DNA of 64,000 nucleotides from Chitinolyticbacter albus (lineage in GTDB: Bacteria > Pseudomonadota > Gammaproteobacteria > Burkholderiales > Chitinibacteraceae): positions 1-64,000 of the forward strand of contig NZ_JANBVF010000016.1 of the NCBI RefSeq assembly GCF_024437655.1. The letters run 5' to 3'. Position 1 is the first letter of the stretch. Each line of letters begins with the position of its first letter. Under the pieces are notes generated by a model. That model did not search any database, was not told the DNA's origin, and saw only the letters and a list, made by a program, of their open reading frames with translations. This document shows, piece after piece, positions 37,694 through 46,251 of the stretch. The position numbers and the translations under genes are program-made.

Positions 37694-39016
37694 TTGCGCG
37701 CCGTTGCGCTTGTCCTGCTGATGGCACTCTCCGGTGCGGCGCATGCCGCCCCGGAGACTCTTTCGCGTGCCAACAGCCAGAAGCACCAGGCTGAGCTCAA
37801 GGATTTGCGCGGCAAGATCGACGCGCTGAAGCAGGACCTCGCCACCAACGAATCGAACCGCCAGGAAGCGGCGGACGCGCTCAAGGATTCCGAGCGCGCG
37901 ATCTCCGAAGCCAATCGCGTGCTCGGTACCCTGGCCGAGGAGCGTCAGCTCACCGCGCTGGAACTGGCGCAGCTGGAAGCCGACATCGCCAGCGCGCGCA
38001 CCGGCATCCGCGCCAGCCAGGCCCGGCTCGCCGCGCTCTTGAGCGCGCGCTACAAGACACGCGAACTCGAAGCCTGGCGCTTGATCCTCGATCAGGAAGA
38101 CCCCAGCCAGGCGAGCCGCGATCTCAGCTACTACCGTTACCTCGCCCGCGCCCAGCAGCAGCTTGCCGCGCGGCTCGAGGCCCAACTGACCGAGCTCAAC
38201 CGTCTCGCCGCCGAAATCCGCGACAAGAACGCCGAGCTCAAGGCCATCGCGGCCGAGAAGGCACGGCAGAAGGCGCTGCTGGTCTCGGAGCAGGCCGAAA
38301 AGCAGCAGCTGGTCACCAGCCTCAATCGCGAAATCAGCCAGCAACGCACCCAGATCCAGAAGCTGTCCGCCGATGAAAAACGGCTCTCGGACCTCGTCAA
38401 GCGGCTCGAGGCCATCATCAAGCAGCAGGAGGCGCGCCGCGCGCGCGAAGCCGCCAAACGCCGCGCCGATGCGGAGCGCCGCGTCCGAGCGGAGGCGGAG
38501 CGCCGCGTCAAGGCCGCCAACGCCAAGATCGCCCAGGGCGGCAAACCGGCCCCGGGCAGCAAGCCAGCGATCGAGCCGGTGCGCGCCGTCAACCAGGCCG
38601 AGCCCGATGCCAGCCTCAACGGTCGCCAATTCGCCGCGCTCAAGGGCCGGCTACGCCTTCCGCTCAAGGGCGAGGTGATCGGCCGTTTCGGCGCCGCGCG
38701 CGCGGAAGGCACCACCTGGAAGGGCGTATTCATCCGCGCCTCCAGCGGGCAGCCCGTGAAGGCGGTGGCCGGTGGCGAAGTGGTGTTTGCCGACTGGCTG
38801 CGTGGCTTTGGCAATCTCATCATTGTCGACCACGGTGATGGCTTTCTCAGCCTCTATGCCGCCAACGAAAGCGTGCTCAAGCAGGTCGGCGATCGGGTCG
38901 GCCCGGGAGACACCATCGCCACCAGCGGCAACAGCGGTGGCATGGCCGAATCGGGCGTATACTTCGAGCTCAGAAAAAACGGCCAGCCTATCGACCCGCT
39001 AGCCTGGACCGGCTGA
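37694..39016 (+). CDS. envC: EnvC-type murein hydrolase activator, TTG start
   Basis: A 440-aa periplasmic protein that activates septal amidases such as AmiC. The signal peptide covers residues 1-18 (MRAVALVLLMALSGAAHA) if translation begins at the TTG, which is the only start giving a full signal. A long coiled coil occupies about residues 25-260. A LytM (M23) domain at the end is degenerate: the metal-ligand H in GxHxGxD is replaced (EGTTWKGVFIRA) and HxH reads YAANES in place of YAHL, as expected for EnvC-like activators that lack catalysis. It sits between gpmI and ctpA. Its likely client amiC is encoded near 21.5 kb. Confidence 0.9.
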   Translation: MRAVALVLLMALSGAAHAAPETLSRANSQKHQAELKDLRGKIDALKQDLATNESNRQEAADALKDSERAISEANRVLGTLAEERQLTALELAQLEADIASARTGIRASQARLAALLSARYKTRELEAWRLILDQEDPSQASRDLSYYRYLARAQQQLAARLEAQLTELNRLAAEIRDKNAELKAIAAEKARQKALLVSEQAEKQQLVTSLNREISQQRTQIQKLSADEKRLSDLVKRLEAIIKQQEARRAREAAKRRADAERRVRAEAERRVKAANAKIAQGGKPAPGSKPAIEPVRAVNQAEPDASLNGRQFAALKGRLRLPLKGEVIGRFGAARAEGTTWKGVFIRASSGQPVKAVAGGEVVFADWLRGFGNLIIVDHGDGFLSLYAANESVLKQVGDRVGPGDTIATSGNSGGMAESGVYFELRKNGQPIDPLAWTG

Positions 39017-39042
39017 CACGAGAACACGGAGTTCCACACGGT

Positions 39043-40518
39043 ATGACCGCTCATTCTTCCAAGAAAAACGGGAAGTTCCAGAAAATTGCCCTGCTCGCAG
39101 CCGGCGCCAGCCTCGGTGTAGCGATCAGCCTGTCGTTCAACGTCATGGCCGACAAGGATACGGTGGCCTCCCCGCTGCCGATCGAGGATCTGCGCGCCTT
39201 TTCCACGGTGTTCGGCCTTATCAAGCAGAACTACGTCGAGCCGGTCGAAGACAAGAAGCTGATCTCGGAAGCGATCAAGGGCATGGTGGCCGGGCTCGAC
39301 CCGCACTCGTCCTATCTGGATGCAGAAGCCTTCAAGGATCTGCAGGAGAACACCCAGGGCGAGTTCGGCGGTCTCGGGCTCGAAGTAAACATGGAAGATG
39401 GCCTCGTGCGCGTGGTCTCGCCGATCGAGGACACGCCCGCCTACCGCGCCGGGGTGAAGGCTGGCGATTACATCGTCAAGATCGACGACACCCAGGTGCA
39501 GGGGCTGTCGCTATCGGAAGCGGTGAACAAGATGCGCGGCAAGCCCGGCAGCGCGGTCACGCTGACAGTGTTGCGCAAGGGCGCCGCCAAGCCCATGGTG
39601 CTCAGCCTCAAGCGCGCCGTGATCAAGGTGCAGAGCGTGAAGTCCAAGCTCGCCGAGCCCGACTACGGCTACATCCGCGTCACCCAGTTCCAGGAACACA
39701 CGACCGAGAACGTCGCCAAGGCGATCGAAACGCTCTACAAGGACAACAAGGGTGCGCTCAAGGGTCTGGTGCTCGACCTGCGCAACGATCCGGGTGGCCT
39801 GCTCAACGGCGCCGTCGGCGTTTCCGCCGCCTTCCTGCCGAGCAACGCCCTCGTCGTCTACACCGAGGGCCGCACCGAGGACGCCAAGATCAAGCTGACC
39901 GCCAGCCGTGAGAACTACCAGCGCGGCGGCAAGGACGACTACTTCAAGAACGTGCCGGCCGATGCCAAGACCGTGCCGCTGGTGGTGCTGGTCAATGGCG
40001 GCTCCGCGTCCGCGTCGGAAATCGTCGCCGGTGCGCTGCAGGATCACAAGCGCGCGCTGGTCGTTGGCACCCAGACCTTCGGCAAGGGCTCCGTGCAAAC
40101 CATATTGCCGATCGACGCCAAGTCCGCGCTCAAGCTCACCACGGCGCGCTATTACACGCCGAACGGCCGCTCGATTCAGGCCAAGGGCATCACGCCGGAC
40201 ATCGTCGTCGAGGAAGCCACGGTCAACGGCAAGGAAGAGAGCGGCCTGATGCTGCGCGAGGCGGATCTGCAACGCCACCTCGACAATCCGAGCGGTGAAT
40301 CTGGACCGGCTCCCGCCCCCAAGCCGGCCATCCTACCCAAGCCTGAAGTCAAGGCGCCTGCCGCCAAGCCGGCCTCGGGCACCGAGGAAGCCGAGTTCAA
40401 CCCGCGCGAGCTTGCCTCCAAGAGTGACTTCCAGCTGCAACAGGCGCTGTCGGTACTCAAGGTGCAGCAGTTGCTGCTGCAGCAAAAACAGCCGGCCAAG
40501 CCCGCAGTCAAGAAGTAG
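39043..40518 (+). CDS. ctpA: S41 carboxy-terminal processing protease
   Basis: A 491-aa periplasmic serine protease of the CtpA/Prc family. N-terminal membrane anchor or signal about residues 10-34 (IALLAAGASLGVAISLSF), PDZ domain about 100-180 (GLGLEVNMEDGLVRVVSPIEDTPAY), catalytic domain with Ser in NGGSASASEIVAG (about 325) and the Lys in TFGKGSVQT (about 350). After the fold comes a Pro/Ala/Lys-rich linker and a C-terminal helix with Gln/Lys repeats. Such proteases trim cell-wall hydrolases, which fits the neighbouring envC gene 26 bp upstream. Terminator directly downstream. Confidence 0.95.
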   Translation: MTAHSSKKNGKFQKIALLAAGASLGVAISLSFNVMADKDTVASPLPIEDLRAFSTVFGLIKQNYVEPVEDKKLISEAIKGMVAGLDPHSSYLDAEAFKDLQENTQGEFGGLGLEVNMEDGLVRVVSPIEDTPAYRAGVKAGDYIVKIDDTQVQGLSLSEAVNKMRGKPGSAVTLTVLRKGAAKPMVLSLKRAVIKVQSVKSKLAEPDYGYIRVTQFQEHTTENVAKAIETLYKDNKGALKGLVLDLRNDPGGLLNGAVGVSAAFLPSNALVVYTEGRTEDAKIKLTASRENYQRGGKDDYFKNVPADAKTVPLVVLVNGGSASASEIVAGALQDHKRALVVGTQTFGKGSVQTILPIDAKSALKLTTARYYTPNGRSIQAKGITPDIVVEEATVNGKEESGLMLREADLQRHLDNPSGESGPAPAPKPAILPKPEVKAPAAKPASGTEEAEFNPRELASKSDFQLQQALSVLKVQQLLLQQKQPAKPAVKK

Positions 40519-40536
40519 GGCCTCGCGATCCGCCGC

Positions 40537-40562
40537 AGCCCCGCCACACGGCGGGGCTTTTT
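40537..40562 (+). terminator. Rho-independent terminator after ctpA
   Basis: AGCCCCGCC-ACAC-GGCGGGGCT followed by T5, 18 bases after the ctpA stop. It ends the gpmI-envC-ctpA unit. Confidence 0.93.
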
Positions 40563-40604
40563 CATGCGCGTCGTCTACGCTGAAGCGTAAAGCGGGAGCC
40601 CGCC

Positions 40605-40976
40605 ATGAATACGGAACGCCATGCCCGGATCGACCTGAGCGGCGACGCGCCAGCCGCGGCCGCCTGGCTCGCCACGCAATCGGTGCTGCACGCACAGGCC
40701 TGGGGCAACCACATTGTGTTGCTGCGCTACCGCCTGACCGACTGCGAGCTGGCCAGCCTCGAAACCGCGCTGATGGCACAGGGCTGGACGCTCGATCAAC
40801 ACCTGGTCGCGCGGCTGCGCCGCTCGCTCGCCCACTACGCCGAACGCCTCGCGCGCGACAACCTTGGCGTCCCCGAACACAATCTCAAGACCGACGGCGT
40901 CTATCGCCAGGTATGGCAGCACCATGCGCACGGCGATCGGGACGACACGCCCGAGGAGCTGCGCCGCTACCTTTGA
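40605..40976 (+). CDS. Hypothetical protein, 123 aa
   Basis: I do not assign a function. The N-terminus (MNTERHARIDLSGDAPAAAAW) leads into a ferredoxin-like pattern (HIVLLRYRLTDCELASLETALMAQGWTLD) similar in layout to small metal-binding-type folds, followed by a helical basic region (LRRSLAHYAERLARDNLGVPEHNL) and an acidic end (DRDDTPEELRRYL). There is one cysteine (TDCELAS) and no membrane segment. RBS GGGAG lies seven bases before the ATG. It lies between the ctpA terminator and moeB; the 61-bp gap to moeB contains a -10-like TATAAT, so it may be transcribed separately. Confidence 0.75.
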   Translation: MNTERHARIDLSGDAPAAAAWLATQSVLHAQAWGNHIVLLRYRLTDCELASLETALMAQGWTLDQHLVARLRRSLAHYAERLARDNLGVPEHNLKTDGVYRQVWQHHAHGDRDDTPEELRRYL

Positions 40977-41007
40977 CCGGGTACGGCGATAGGGGCAGAC
41001 CACCGGG

Positions 41008-41013
41008 TATAAT
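41008..41013 (+). promoter_or_regulatory. Candidate -10 element for moeB
   Basis: A perfect TATAAT 25 bp before the moeB start. No clear -35 at 16-18 bp. Confidence 0.42.
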
Positions 41014-41037
41014 CGACCACCCTTCCGGTATGCCGCC

Positions 41038-41826
41038 ATGACCGCCTGCACCACCCGCTCCGCCCAGATCGATCTGAACGACACCCAGCTGCTGCGCTAC
41101 AGCCGCCATATCCTGCTCGATGAAATCGGCGTGGAAGGGCAGCAGCGCATCGCCACCAGCCATGTGCTGGTGATCGGTGCGGGCGGCCTGGGCTGCCCGG
41201 CCGCACTCTATCTCGCCGCCGCGGGTGTGGGCACGCTGACGCTGGTCGACGATGACATAGTTGAGCTCACCAACCTGCAGCGGCAGATCGCGCACCGGCA
41301 CGACAGCATCGGCGCGCCCAAGGTGGCCTCGGCCGCCGCGACGCTCGCTGCGCTCAATCCGGATACCCGCGTCCAGGCCTTGCAGGAACGCGCGACGGGC
41401 GAGAAGCTGCGCGAGCTGGTCGCAGCCGCCGATGTGGTGCTCGATTGCAGTGACAATTTCGCCACCCGCCATGCGATAAACCGGGCCTGCGTCGCGTTGC
41501 AAACGCCGCTGGTTTCGGGCGCAGCGGTCCGCTTCGACGGCCAGCTCACCACCTTCGATGCCCGCCAGCCCGATGCGCCGTGCTACCACTGCCTGTTCGG
41601 CGAGGAAGGCGAAGCCGGCGACGGCCCCTGCGCCACCTTTGGCGTATTTGCGCCACTGGTCGGCATCATCGGTACCGCGCAGGCGGCGGAAGCACTCAAG
41701 CTCGTGGTCGGGCTGGGCGAGCCGCTGGTGGGGCGGCTGCAGTTGCTCGATGCACGCAACATGCAGTGGCGTGAACTGCGCTACCGGCGCGATCCGCTGT
41801 GCCCGGTCTGCGGCGCGGCGCATTGA
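41038..41826 (+). CDS. moeB: Molybdopterin-synthase adenylyltransferase / HesA-MoeB-ThiF family
   Basis: A 262-aa E1-like enzyme that adenylates the C-terminal glycine of a ubiquitin-fold sulfur carrier such as MoaD or ThiS. Motifs are the nucleotide-binding GAGGLGCPAALYLAAAGVG near residue 47, NLQRQIAHRHDSIG, DCSDNFATRHAINRAC near 140 and two zinc CxxC pairs (CYHC and CPVC). The sequence is closest to MoeB in layout, but ThiF-like roles cannot be excluded without the partner gene. No moa/mob genes are adjacent. It is followed after 79 bp by lemA. Confidence 0.92.
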   Translation: MTACTTRSAQIDLNDTQLLRYSRHILLDEIGVEGQQRIATSHVLVIGAGGLGCPAALYLAAAGVGTLTLVDDDIVELTNLQRQIAHRHDSIGAPKVASAAATLAALNPDTRVQALQERATGEKLRELVAAADVVLDCSDNFATRHAINRACVALQTPLVSGAAVRFDGQLTTFDARQPDAPCYHCLFGEEGEAGDGPCATFGVFAPLVGIIGTAQAAEALKLVVGLGEPLVGRLQLLDARNMQWRELRYRRDPLCPVCGAAH

Positions 41827-41905
41827 GCATCTGCGCCACACTGCAGGCTTGCTGACTGCCGGAAGTGGCGAGGCGCGTTATCATTGCGCGAACGGGGAGG
41901 GGCAT

Positions 41906-42496
41906 ATGGCATTGATGATTTTTCTGGCGCTGATCGTGGTGATCGCGCTGTACGTGATCTCGATCTACAACAACCTCGTCACGCTCAAGCATGGCGTGGC
42001 GCGCGCCTGGTCCAATATCGACGTGCTGATGAAGCAGCGCCACGACGAATTGCCCAAGCTGGTCGAAACCTGCAAGCAATACATGCAGTTCGAAACCGAG
42101 ACGCTGGAGCGGGTGATGCTGGCGCGCGCCCAGGTGGCCAGCGCACGCGAAACGCGCAACATTCCGGCGCTGGGCACGGCCGAAACGGCGCTGCGCGCGG
42201 GGCTCGGCCAATTGTTCGCCACAGTCGAGGCGTATCCGGAGCTGTCGGCCAACGAGCATTTCCGCCACCTGCTCGCGCGCATCACCGAGCTGGAAGACGG
42301 CATTGCCGATCGTCGTGAAACATATAACGACGCGACCAACCTCAACAACGTGCGTATCGACCAGTTCCCGGACGTGTTGATTGCACGCAGCCTGGGCTTC
42401 GGCGAGGCACGCCTGCTGCACTTCAACGACGCCGAAAAACGCGACGTCGACTTCAAGACGCTGTTCAAGCCCGACCAGGTCGGCCCTGCTCAATAA
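41906..42496 (+). CDS. lemA: LemA-family membrane protein
   Basis: A 196-aa protein with an N-terminal membrane helix at residues about 3-22 (LMIFLALIVVIALYVISIYN) followed by the LemA-type helical domain (VARAWSNIDVLMKQRHDELPKLVETCKQYM, then ATLNNVRIDQFPD-like NLNNVRIDQFPDVLIARSLGF). It is anchored in the inner membrane with the coiled helical domain in the cytoplasm. No defined function exists for the family. It is followed three bases later by a GIDE-domain membrane protein; LemA and GIDE-type genes often travel together, so the pair may form a membrane complex. Confidence 0.93.
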   Translation: MALMIFLALIVVIALYVISIYNNLVTLKHGVARAWSNIDVLMKQRHDELPKLVETCKQYMQFETETLERVMLARAQVASARETRNIPALGTAETALRAGLGQLFATVEAYPELSANEHFRHLLARITELEDGIADRRETYNDATNLNNVRIDQFPDVLIARSLGFGEARLLHFNDAEKRDVDFKTLFKPDQVGPAQ

Positions 42497-42499
42497 GCG

Positions 42500-43468
42500 A
42501 TGCTGTTCAACCTCACCGCGCTGCAACGCGCCTGGGCGGACTGGATCGCCGCCGCACTCAGCGCCGGGCTGCTGCTACTCGCGTGGATATCGTGGTCGAA
42601 TACCGGCTGGTACTGGGGATGGGGCCTGAGCACCCTCTTCGGCATCGCCGGCTGGCACACACAACGTGCGCGTTATCTGGCCATATACAACACGCCCCTC
42701 ACCCGCGTCGCGAGCACGAGCCAGGGCTATGTCCGCCTTGCCGGCATCGCCCGCGCCAGCGATGGCGTGCCGCTGGTATCACCATTTGGCACGAGCTGCG
42801 TCTGGTATCACTGCATCGAAGAGGAGCGCCAGGGCGGCCCTGGCAACAACCGGGGCTGGACCAAGCTTAGCGACGTGACCAGCAGCGATACCTTCGCGCT
42901 CGACGATGGCAGTGGCCACTGTCTGATCGATCCGGATGGCGCCGACCTGCGCGTGGGCGACGCCAGCATCACCTATTACGGCGAGGTGCGGCGTACCGAG
43001 TGGTGGATCTTCCCTGGCCAGCGCATCGAGGTGCTCGGCGACTTCGCTACGCTGCTGCACGATAGCTCGCTGCGCAATCAGCGTGAGCGCGTCTCGGGCC
43101 GGCTGGCCGAATGGAAGCACGACAAAGCCGGCCTGCTCCATCGTTTCGATGCCGACGGCAATGGCGAGATCGATCAGGCGGAATGGGATACGGTCCGCCG
43201 CGCCGCCGAGCGCGAAGTGATGCAGGAAACGGTCAGCGCCCCCCGCGAGACCGGTACCCACCTCGTACGCAAGCCGGCCCGGCGTGCTCCCTTCTACATC
43301 GTAACCGGCGAGCTCGATGCGCTGGCGCGCTATCACCAACGCTGGTCGTGGACCTACTTCGCACTGGGGGTGCTGGCGCTGCACGGGCTGTGGTGGCTGG
43401 GGCACTCACCCGATTTCGTTGAGCTGCATTTGCAGCCACCGCTGTATATCCGCTTTTTCGGCGACTGA
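42500..43468 (+). CDS. GIDE-domain membrane protein with an EF-hand-like loop
   Basis: A 322-aa inner-membrane protein. Two close N-terminal helices (about residues 18-50, AALSAGLLLLAWISW and WGWGLSTLFGIAG) precede a GIDE/MULAN-like domain (VRLAGIARASDGVPLVSPFGTSCVWYHC, DGSGHCLIDPDGADLR, EWWIFPGQRIEVLGDFATL). Around residue 215 there is an EF-hand-type loop, DADGNGEIDQAEW, with the acidic residues at positions 1, 3, 5 and 12 of a calcium loop. A last helix, about 282-302, follows a basic stretch. GIDE domains are named for a eukaryotic ubiquitin ligase, but here no RING finger is present. Coupled to lemA by three bases. Confidence 0.85.
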   Translation: MLFNLTALQRAWADWIAAALSAGLLLLAWISWSNTGWYWGWGLSTLFGIAGWHTQRARYLAIYNTPLTRVASTSQGYVRLAGIARASDGVPLVSPFGTSCVWYHCIEEERQGGPGNNRGWTKLSDVTSSDTFALDDGSGHCLIDPDGADLRVGDASITYYGEVRRTEWWIFPGQRIEVLGDFATLLHDSSLRNQRERVSGRLAEWKHDKAGLLHRFDADGNGEIDQAEWDTVRRAAEREVMQETVSAPRETGTHLVRKPARRAPFYIVTGELDALARYHQRWSWTYFALGVLALHGLWWLGHSPDFVELHLQPPLYIRFFGD

Positions 43469-43618
43469 GGCGTAACCCTGCCGCGCAAGCCCGGAGCCGC
43501 GTGCGGTGAAAACGCAGCGCGATGCTGGGCGCAGCCGGCGGCTTCTTTCTCCAATGCGCTCCACGCCGCAGTGCCGCGCCACGATAAAATAGTGGTTTCT
43601 CCATCAACGGCCCCGCCC

Positions 43619-45232
43619 ATGCGCATCGCCCTCGCCCAATTCAATCCCGTCGTCGGCGACCTGACCGGCAACCTCGACCTGATACTCGCCGCGGCGGCGG
43701 ACGCGCACGCCCAGGGCGCCGACGTACTGGTCACGCCAGAGCTCGCACTCACCGGTTACCCACCAGAAGACCTGCTGCTGCGCCCCGCCTTCCTCAAGGA
43801 CTGCGCGCGCGCCATCGGCCGCCTGATCGACGAAGTCGACGGCATCACACTGGTGGTCGGCCACCCTTACGGCTCGGGCGACGAGTGCTTTAACGCGGCG
43901 ACCGTAATCCGCGATGGCAACGTGCTGGGGCGCTACGAAAAGATGCTGCTGCCCAACGACACGGTGTTCGACGAGGTGCGCTATTTCACGCCGGGCTACG
44001 CGCCGCTGGTGTTCGAGGTAGCGGGCGTGAAGGCCGGCGTGCTGATCTGCGAGGATGTTTGGGAGCTCGACCCGGCCGCCGCCGCACGCGACGAGGGCGC
44101 CGAGTTGCTGCTGGTGCTCAATGCCTCGCCCTATCACCAGGCCAAGCAATCGACCCGGCAGGCGGTGTTGCGCGATCGCGCCACCGAAAACGACGTGCCC
44201 GCGGTGTATGTGAACCTGGTCGGCGGCCAGGACGAGCTGGTGTTCGATGGCCATTCGTTCGCGGTGAATCGCGCCGGCGCGGTCGTCGCCGAGCTGCCGG
44301 CGTTCGAGCCGGCACTGCAGCTGGTCGAGTTCGCCGAGGGCGATCTCAAGCCCGCCGCCCGCGTGACCGAATACGCCGAGGAGGAAAGCGTCTACCGCGC
44401 GCTGGTGCTCGGCGTGCGCGACTACATCACCAAGAACCGCTTTCCCGGCGTGCTGCTGGGCTTGTCGGGCGGCATCGATTCCGCCCTGACCCTGGCCATC
44501 GCCGTCGATGCGCTCGGCGCCGACAAGGTCCACGCGGTGATGATGCCCTCGCGCTACACCGCCGACATCAGCGTGGACGATTCGCGCGAGATGATCGCGC
44601 GCCTGGCTTGCCAGTATTCCGAGATCGAGATCTGGCCGATGTACGAGGCGTTCATGAACGGCCTCGCTCCACAGTTTGCCGGCACCGCCGTCGACACCAC
44701 CGAGGAAAACCTGCAAAGCCGCATCCGCGGCACGCTGCTGATGGCACTCTCCAACAAGAGCGGCCGCCTGGTGCTGACCACGGGCAACAAGAGCGAGATG
44801 ACCACCGGCTACGCTACGCTCTACGGCGACATGGCCGGCGGCTTCGCGGTGCTGAAGGACGTGGCCAAGACGCTGGTGTTCCGCCTGGCGCGCTGGCGCA
44901 ATACCACCGGCGCCTATGCGCTCACCGACGTGATCCCCGAGCGCATTATCACCCGACCACCCTCGGCCGAACTGCGACCCGACCAGAAGGATGAGGACAG
45001 CCTGCCGCCCTATGAAGTGCTCGACGCCATCCTGCAGGCCTATGTCGAGGAGAACTGCTCCAAGGCCGAGATCGTCGCCCGTGGCTACGCCGCGATCGAT
45101 GTCGATCGCGTGGTGTGGCTACTCAAGGTGAACGAATACAAGCGCCGCCAGGCGCCGGTTGGGCCGCGGGTGACGCATCGTGCGTTCGGCAAGGACTGGC
45201 GCATGCCGATCACCAATCGCTGGTCCAACTGA
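43619..45232 (+). CDS. nadE: Glutamine-dependent NAD+ synthetase
   Basis: Makes NAD+ from deamido-NAD+ using glutamine-derived ammonia and ATP. The 537-aa protein has an N-terminal nitrilase-type glutaminase domain (residues about 1-250) with catalytic Glu in TPELALTGYPPEDLL, Lys in YEKMLLPN and Cys in LICEDVWE, and a C-terminal synthetase domain with the P-loop-like GLSGGIDSALTLAI near residue 285 and TTGNKSEMTTGYATLYGDM near 390. The start MRIALAQFNPVVGDL was chosen because the family begins there; the upstream in-frame codon adds 16 unrelated residues. It is monocistronic, with a strong terminator. Confidence 0.97.
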   Translation: MRIALAQFNPVVGDLTGNLDLILAAAADAHAQGADVLVTPELALTGYPPEDLLLRPAFLKDCARAIGRLIDEVDGITLVVGHPYGSGDECFNAATVIRDGNVLGRYEKMLLPNDTVFDEVRYFTPGYAPLVFEVAGVKAGVLICEDVWELDPAAAARDEGAELLLVLNASPYHQAKQSTRQAVLRDRATENDVPAVYVNLVGGQDELVFDGHSFAVNRAGAVVAELPAFEPALQLVEFAEGDLKPAARVTEYAEEESVYRALVLGVRDYITKNRFPGVLLGLSGGIDSALTLAIAVDALGADKVHAVMMPSRYTADISVDDSREMIARLACQYSEIEIWPMYEAFMNGLAPQFAGTAVDTTEENLQSRIRGTLLMALSNKSGRLVLTTGNKSEMTTGYATLYGDMAGGFAVLKDVAKTLVFRLARWRNTTGAYALTDVIPERIITRPPSAELRPDQKDEDSLPPYEVLDAILQAYVEENCSKAEIVARGYAAIDVDRVVWLLKVNEYKRRQAPVGPRVTHRAFGKDWRMPITNRWSN

Positions 45233-45252
45233 CTTTGCTGCATGCATAAATT

Positions 45253-45288
45253 AAAACAAAGCGCCGGATCACTCCGGCGCTTTGTTTT
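45253..45288. terminator. Bidirectional terminator between nadE and the TetR gene
   Basis: AAAACAAAGCGCCGG-ATCACT-CCGGCGCTTTGTTTT, a 15-bp perfect stem flanked by A and T runs. It serves convergent nadE and the TetR-family regulator. Confidence 0.95.
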
Positions 45289-45297
45289 TCATCCAAA

Positions 45298-45894
45298 TCA
45301 GAGATTGGCCTGCCAGCCCGCCAACAGTTCAGCGATGCGCGGTGGCGCCGTCAGCTGATCTAGCATCCAGCGCACGGCCTTGGCCAGCCGCTCGACATCG
45401 TAATCGACCGAGAAACGATGCAGCGTCACCCCATGCAGGAAGCAGCGCAGCGCGACTTCTTCGGCATCTGCCGGATGCAGGGCATCGTGGCCAAACAGGC
45501 GTTCAATGGTGCCATCGAAGGCAGCAGCCGTGCTTTCCGAGAGCTTGGCATCACCACGCGAGGCCATCCAGATTTCCAGGATGGCGATGGTCGCATTGCG
45601 ATCCGGCTCCAGCAGGAAGCCATTGAGCATCACGAACAGCCGCTCCTTGGGCGTGAGCGGACCAAGTTCGTCGAGACGGCGGCATTCCTCGTCGAGCAGG
45701 GCCTGCACCACCAGCGGCAGCAAGTCGTAGCGGCCCTTGGGATAGTGATGTCGCAAAGCGCCGCGACTGACGCCGGCCCGCTCGCAAACCCGCGCTTCGC
45801 CAAGCGCGGCATAGCCTTGCTCGGCCAATAATTGGGTAGTCGCCTCGATAAGCCGGCTCTGCGTGAAAGAGGAGCGTTGTGCTTGGGTTGCCAT
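45298..45894 (-). CDS. TetR/AcrR-family transcriptional regulator
   Basis: A 198-aa repressor-type regulator. Residues about 8-55 are the TetR helix-turn-helix (SRLIEATTQLLAEQGYAALG then ERAGVSRGALRHHYPKGRYDLL); the rest is a helical ligand domain (MLNGFLLEPDRNATIAILEIWMASRGD). The start MATQAQRS leaves a normal length; extension upstream crosses a likely operator. A 15-bp perfect palindrome lies 49 bp before the start, so autorepression is plausible. No transporter or enzyme gene faces it; the next gene upstream is a response regulator in the same orientation. Confidence 0.92.
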   Translation of the reverse strand: MATQAQRSSFTQSRLIEATTQLLAEQGYAALGEARVCERAGVSRGALRHHYPKGRYDLLPLVVQALLDEECRRLDELGPLTPKERLFVMLNGFLLEPDRNATIAILEIWMASRGDAKLSESTAAAFDGTIERLFGHDALHPADAEEVALRCFLHGVTLHRFSVDYDVERLAKAVRWMLDQLTAPPRIAELLAGWQANL

Positions 45895-45942
45895 GTGGCC
45901 GATTCTAACCGAGCGCGAAAAACACACCACAATATGAGCATT

Positions 45943-45957
45943 ACATACGGCGTATGT
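45943..45957. promoter_or_regulatory. Palindromic operator candidate, ACATACG-G-CGTATGT
   Basis: A perfect 7-1-7 inverted repeat 49 bp before the TetR-family start, in an AT-richer stretch with AATATGAGC nearby. This is typical of TetR-family operators (short, about 15-17 bp); the pairing with this regulator is by position. Confidence 0.65.
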
Positions 45958-46251
45958 GTCTCGTTTTTCACTGCAAATGCGCATCACCCTCAGGCGCCGT
46001 TACACCGTCCAGCCCGCGAGCTGCCTCAGTCCAGCGCATTCTGCACGGCACAAAAACTGCGGGTTTGATAGCGAGGCATGCTGTTCAAGACCCGTCTCAT
46101 GATGCCATCGCCTTGGCCTTACGCCGCTCGCGACCAGTCGCTGCGCCTCGCCCCCGGCCCTGGCCCAGGTGCGCCGGATTCCTTTGCGAGTGGGGGGACA
46201 CCGTGACCATGCGCAGGGCGCGACGATCTGAATCCCGGCACCCAGCCAAGC
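45958..46251. other. Intergenic region without a recognisable gene
   Basis: About 290 bp between two minus-strand genes. I see no protein-like reading, no terminator with a T tract for the response regulator and no RNA motif I recognise. The left end carries the operator candidate described separately. Confidence 0.5.
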
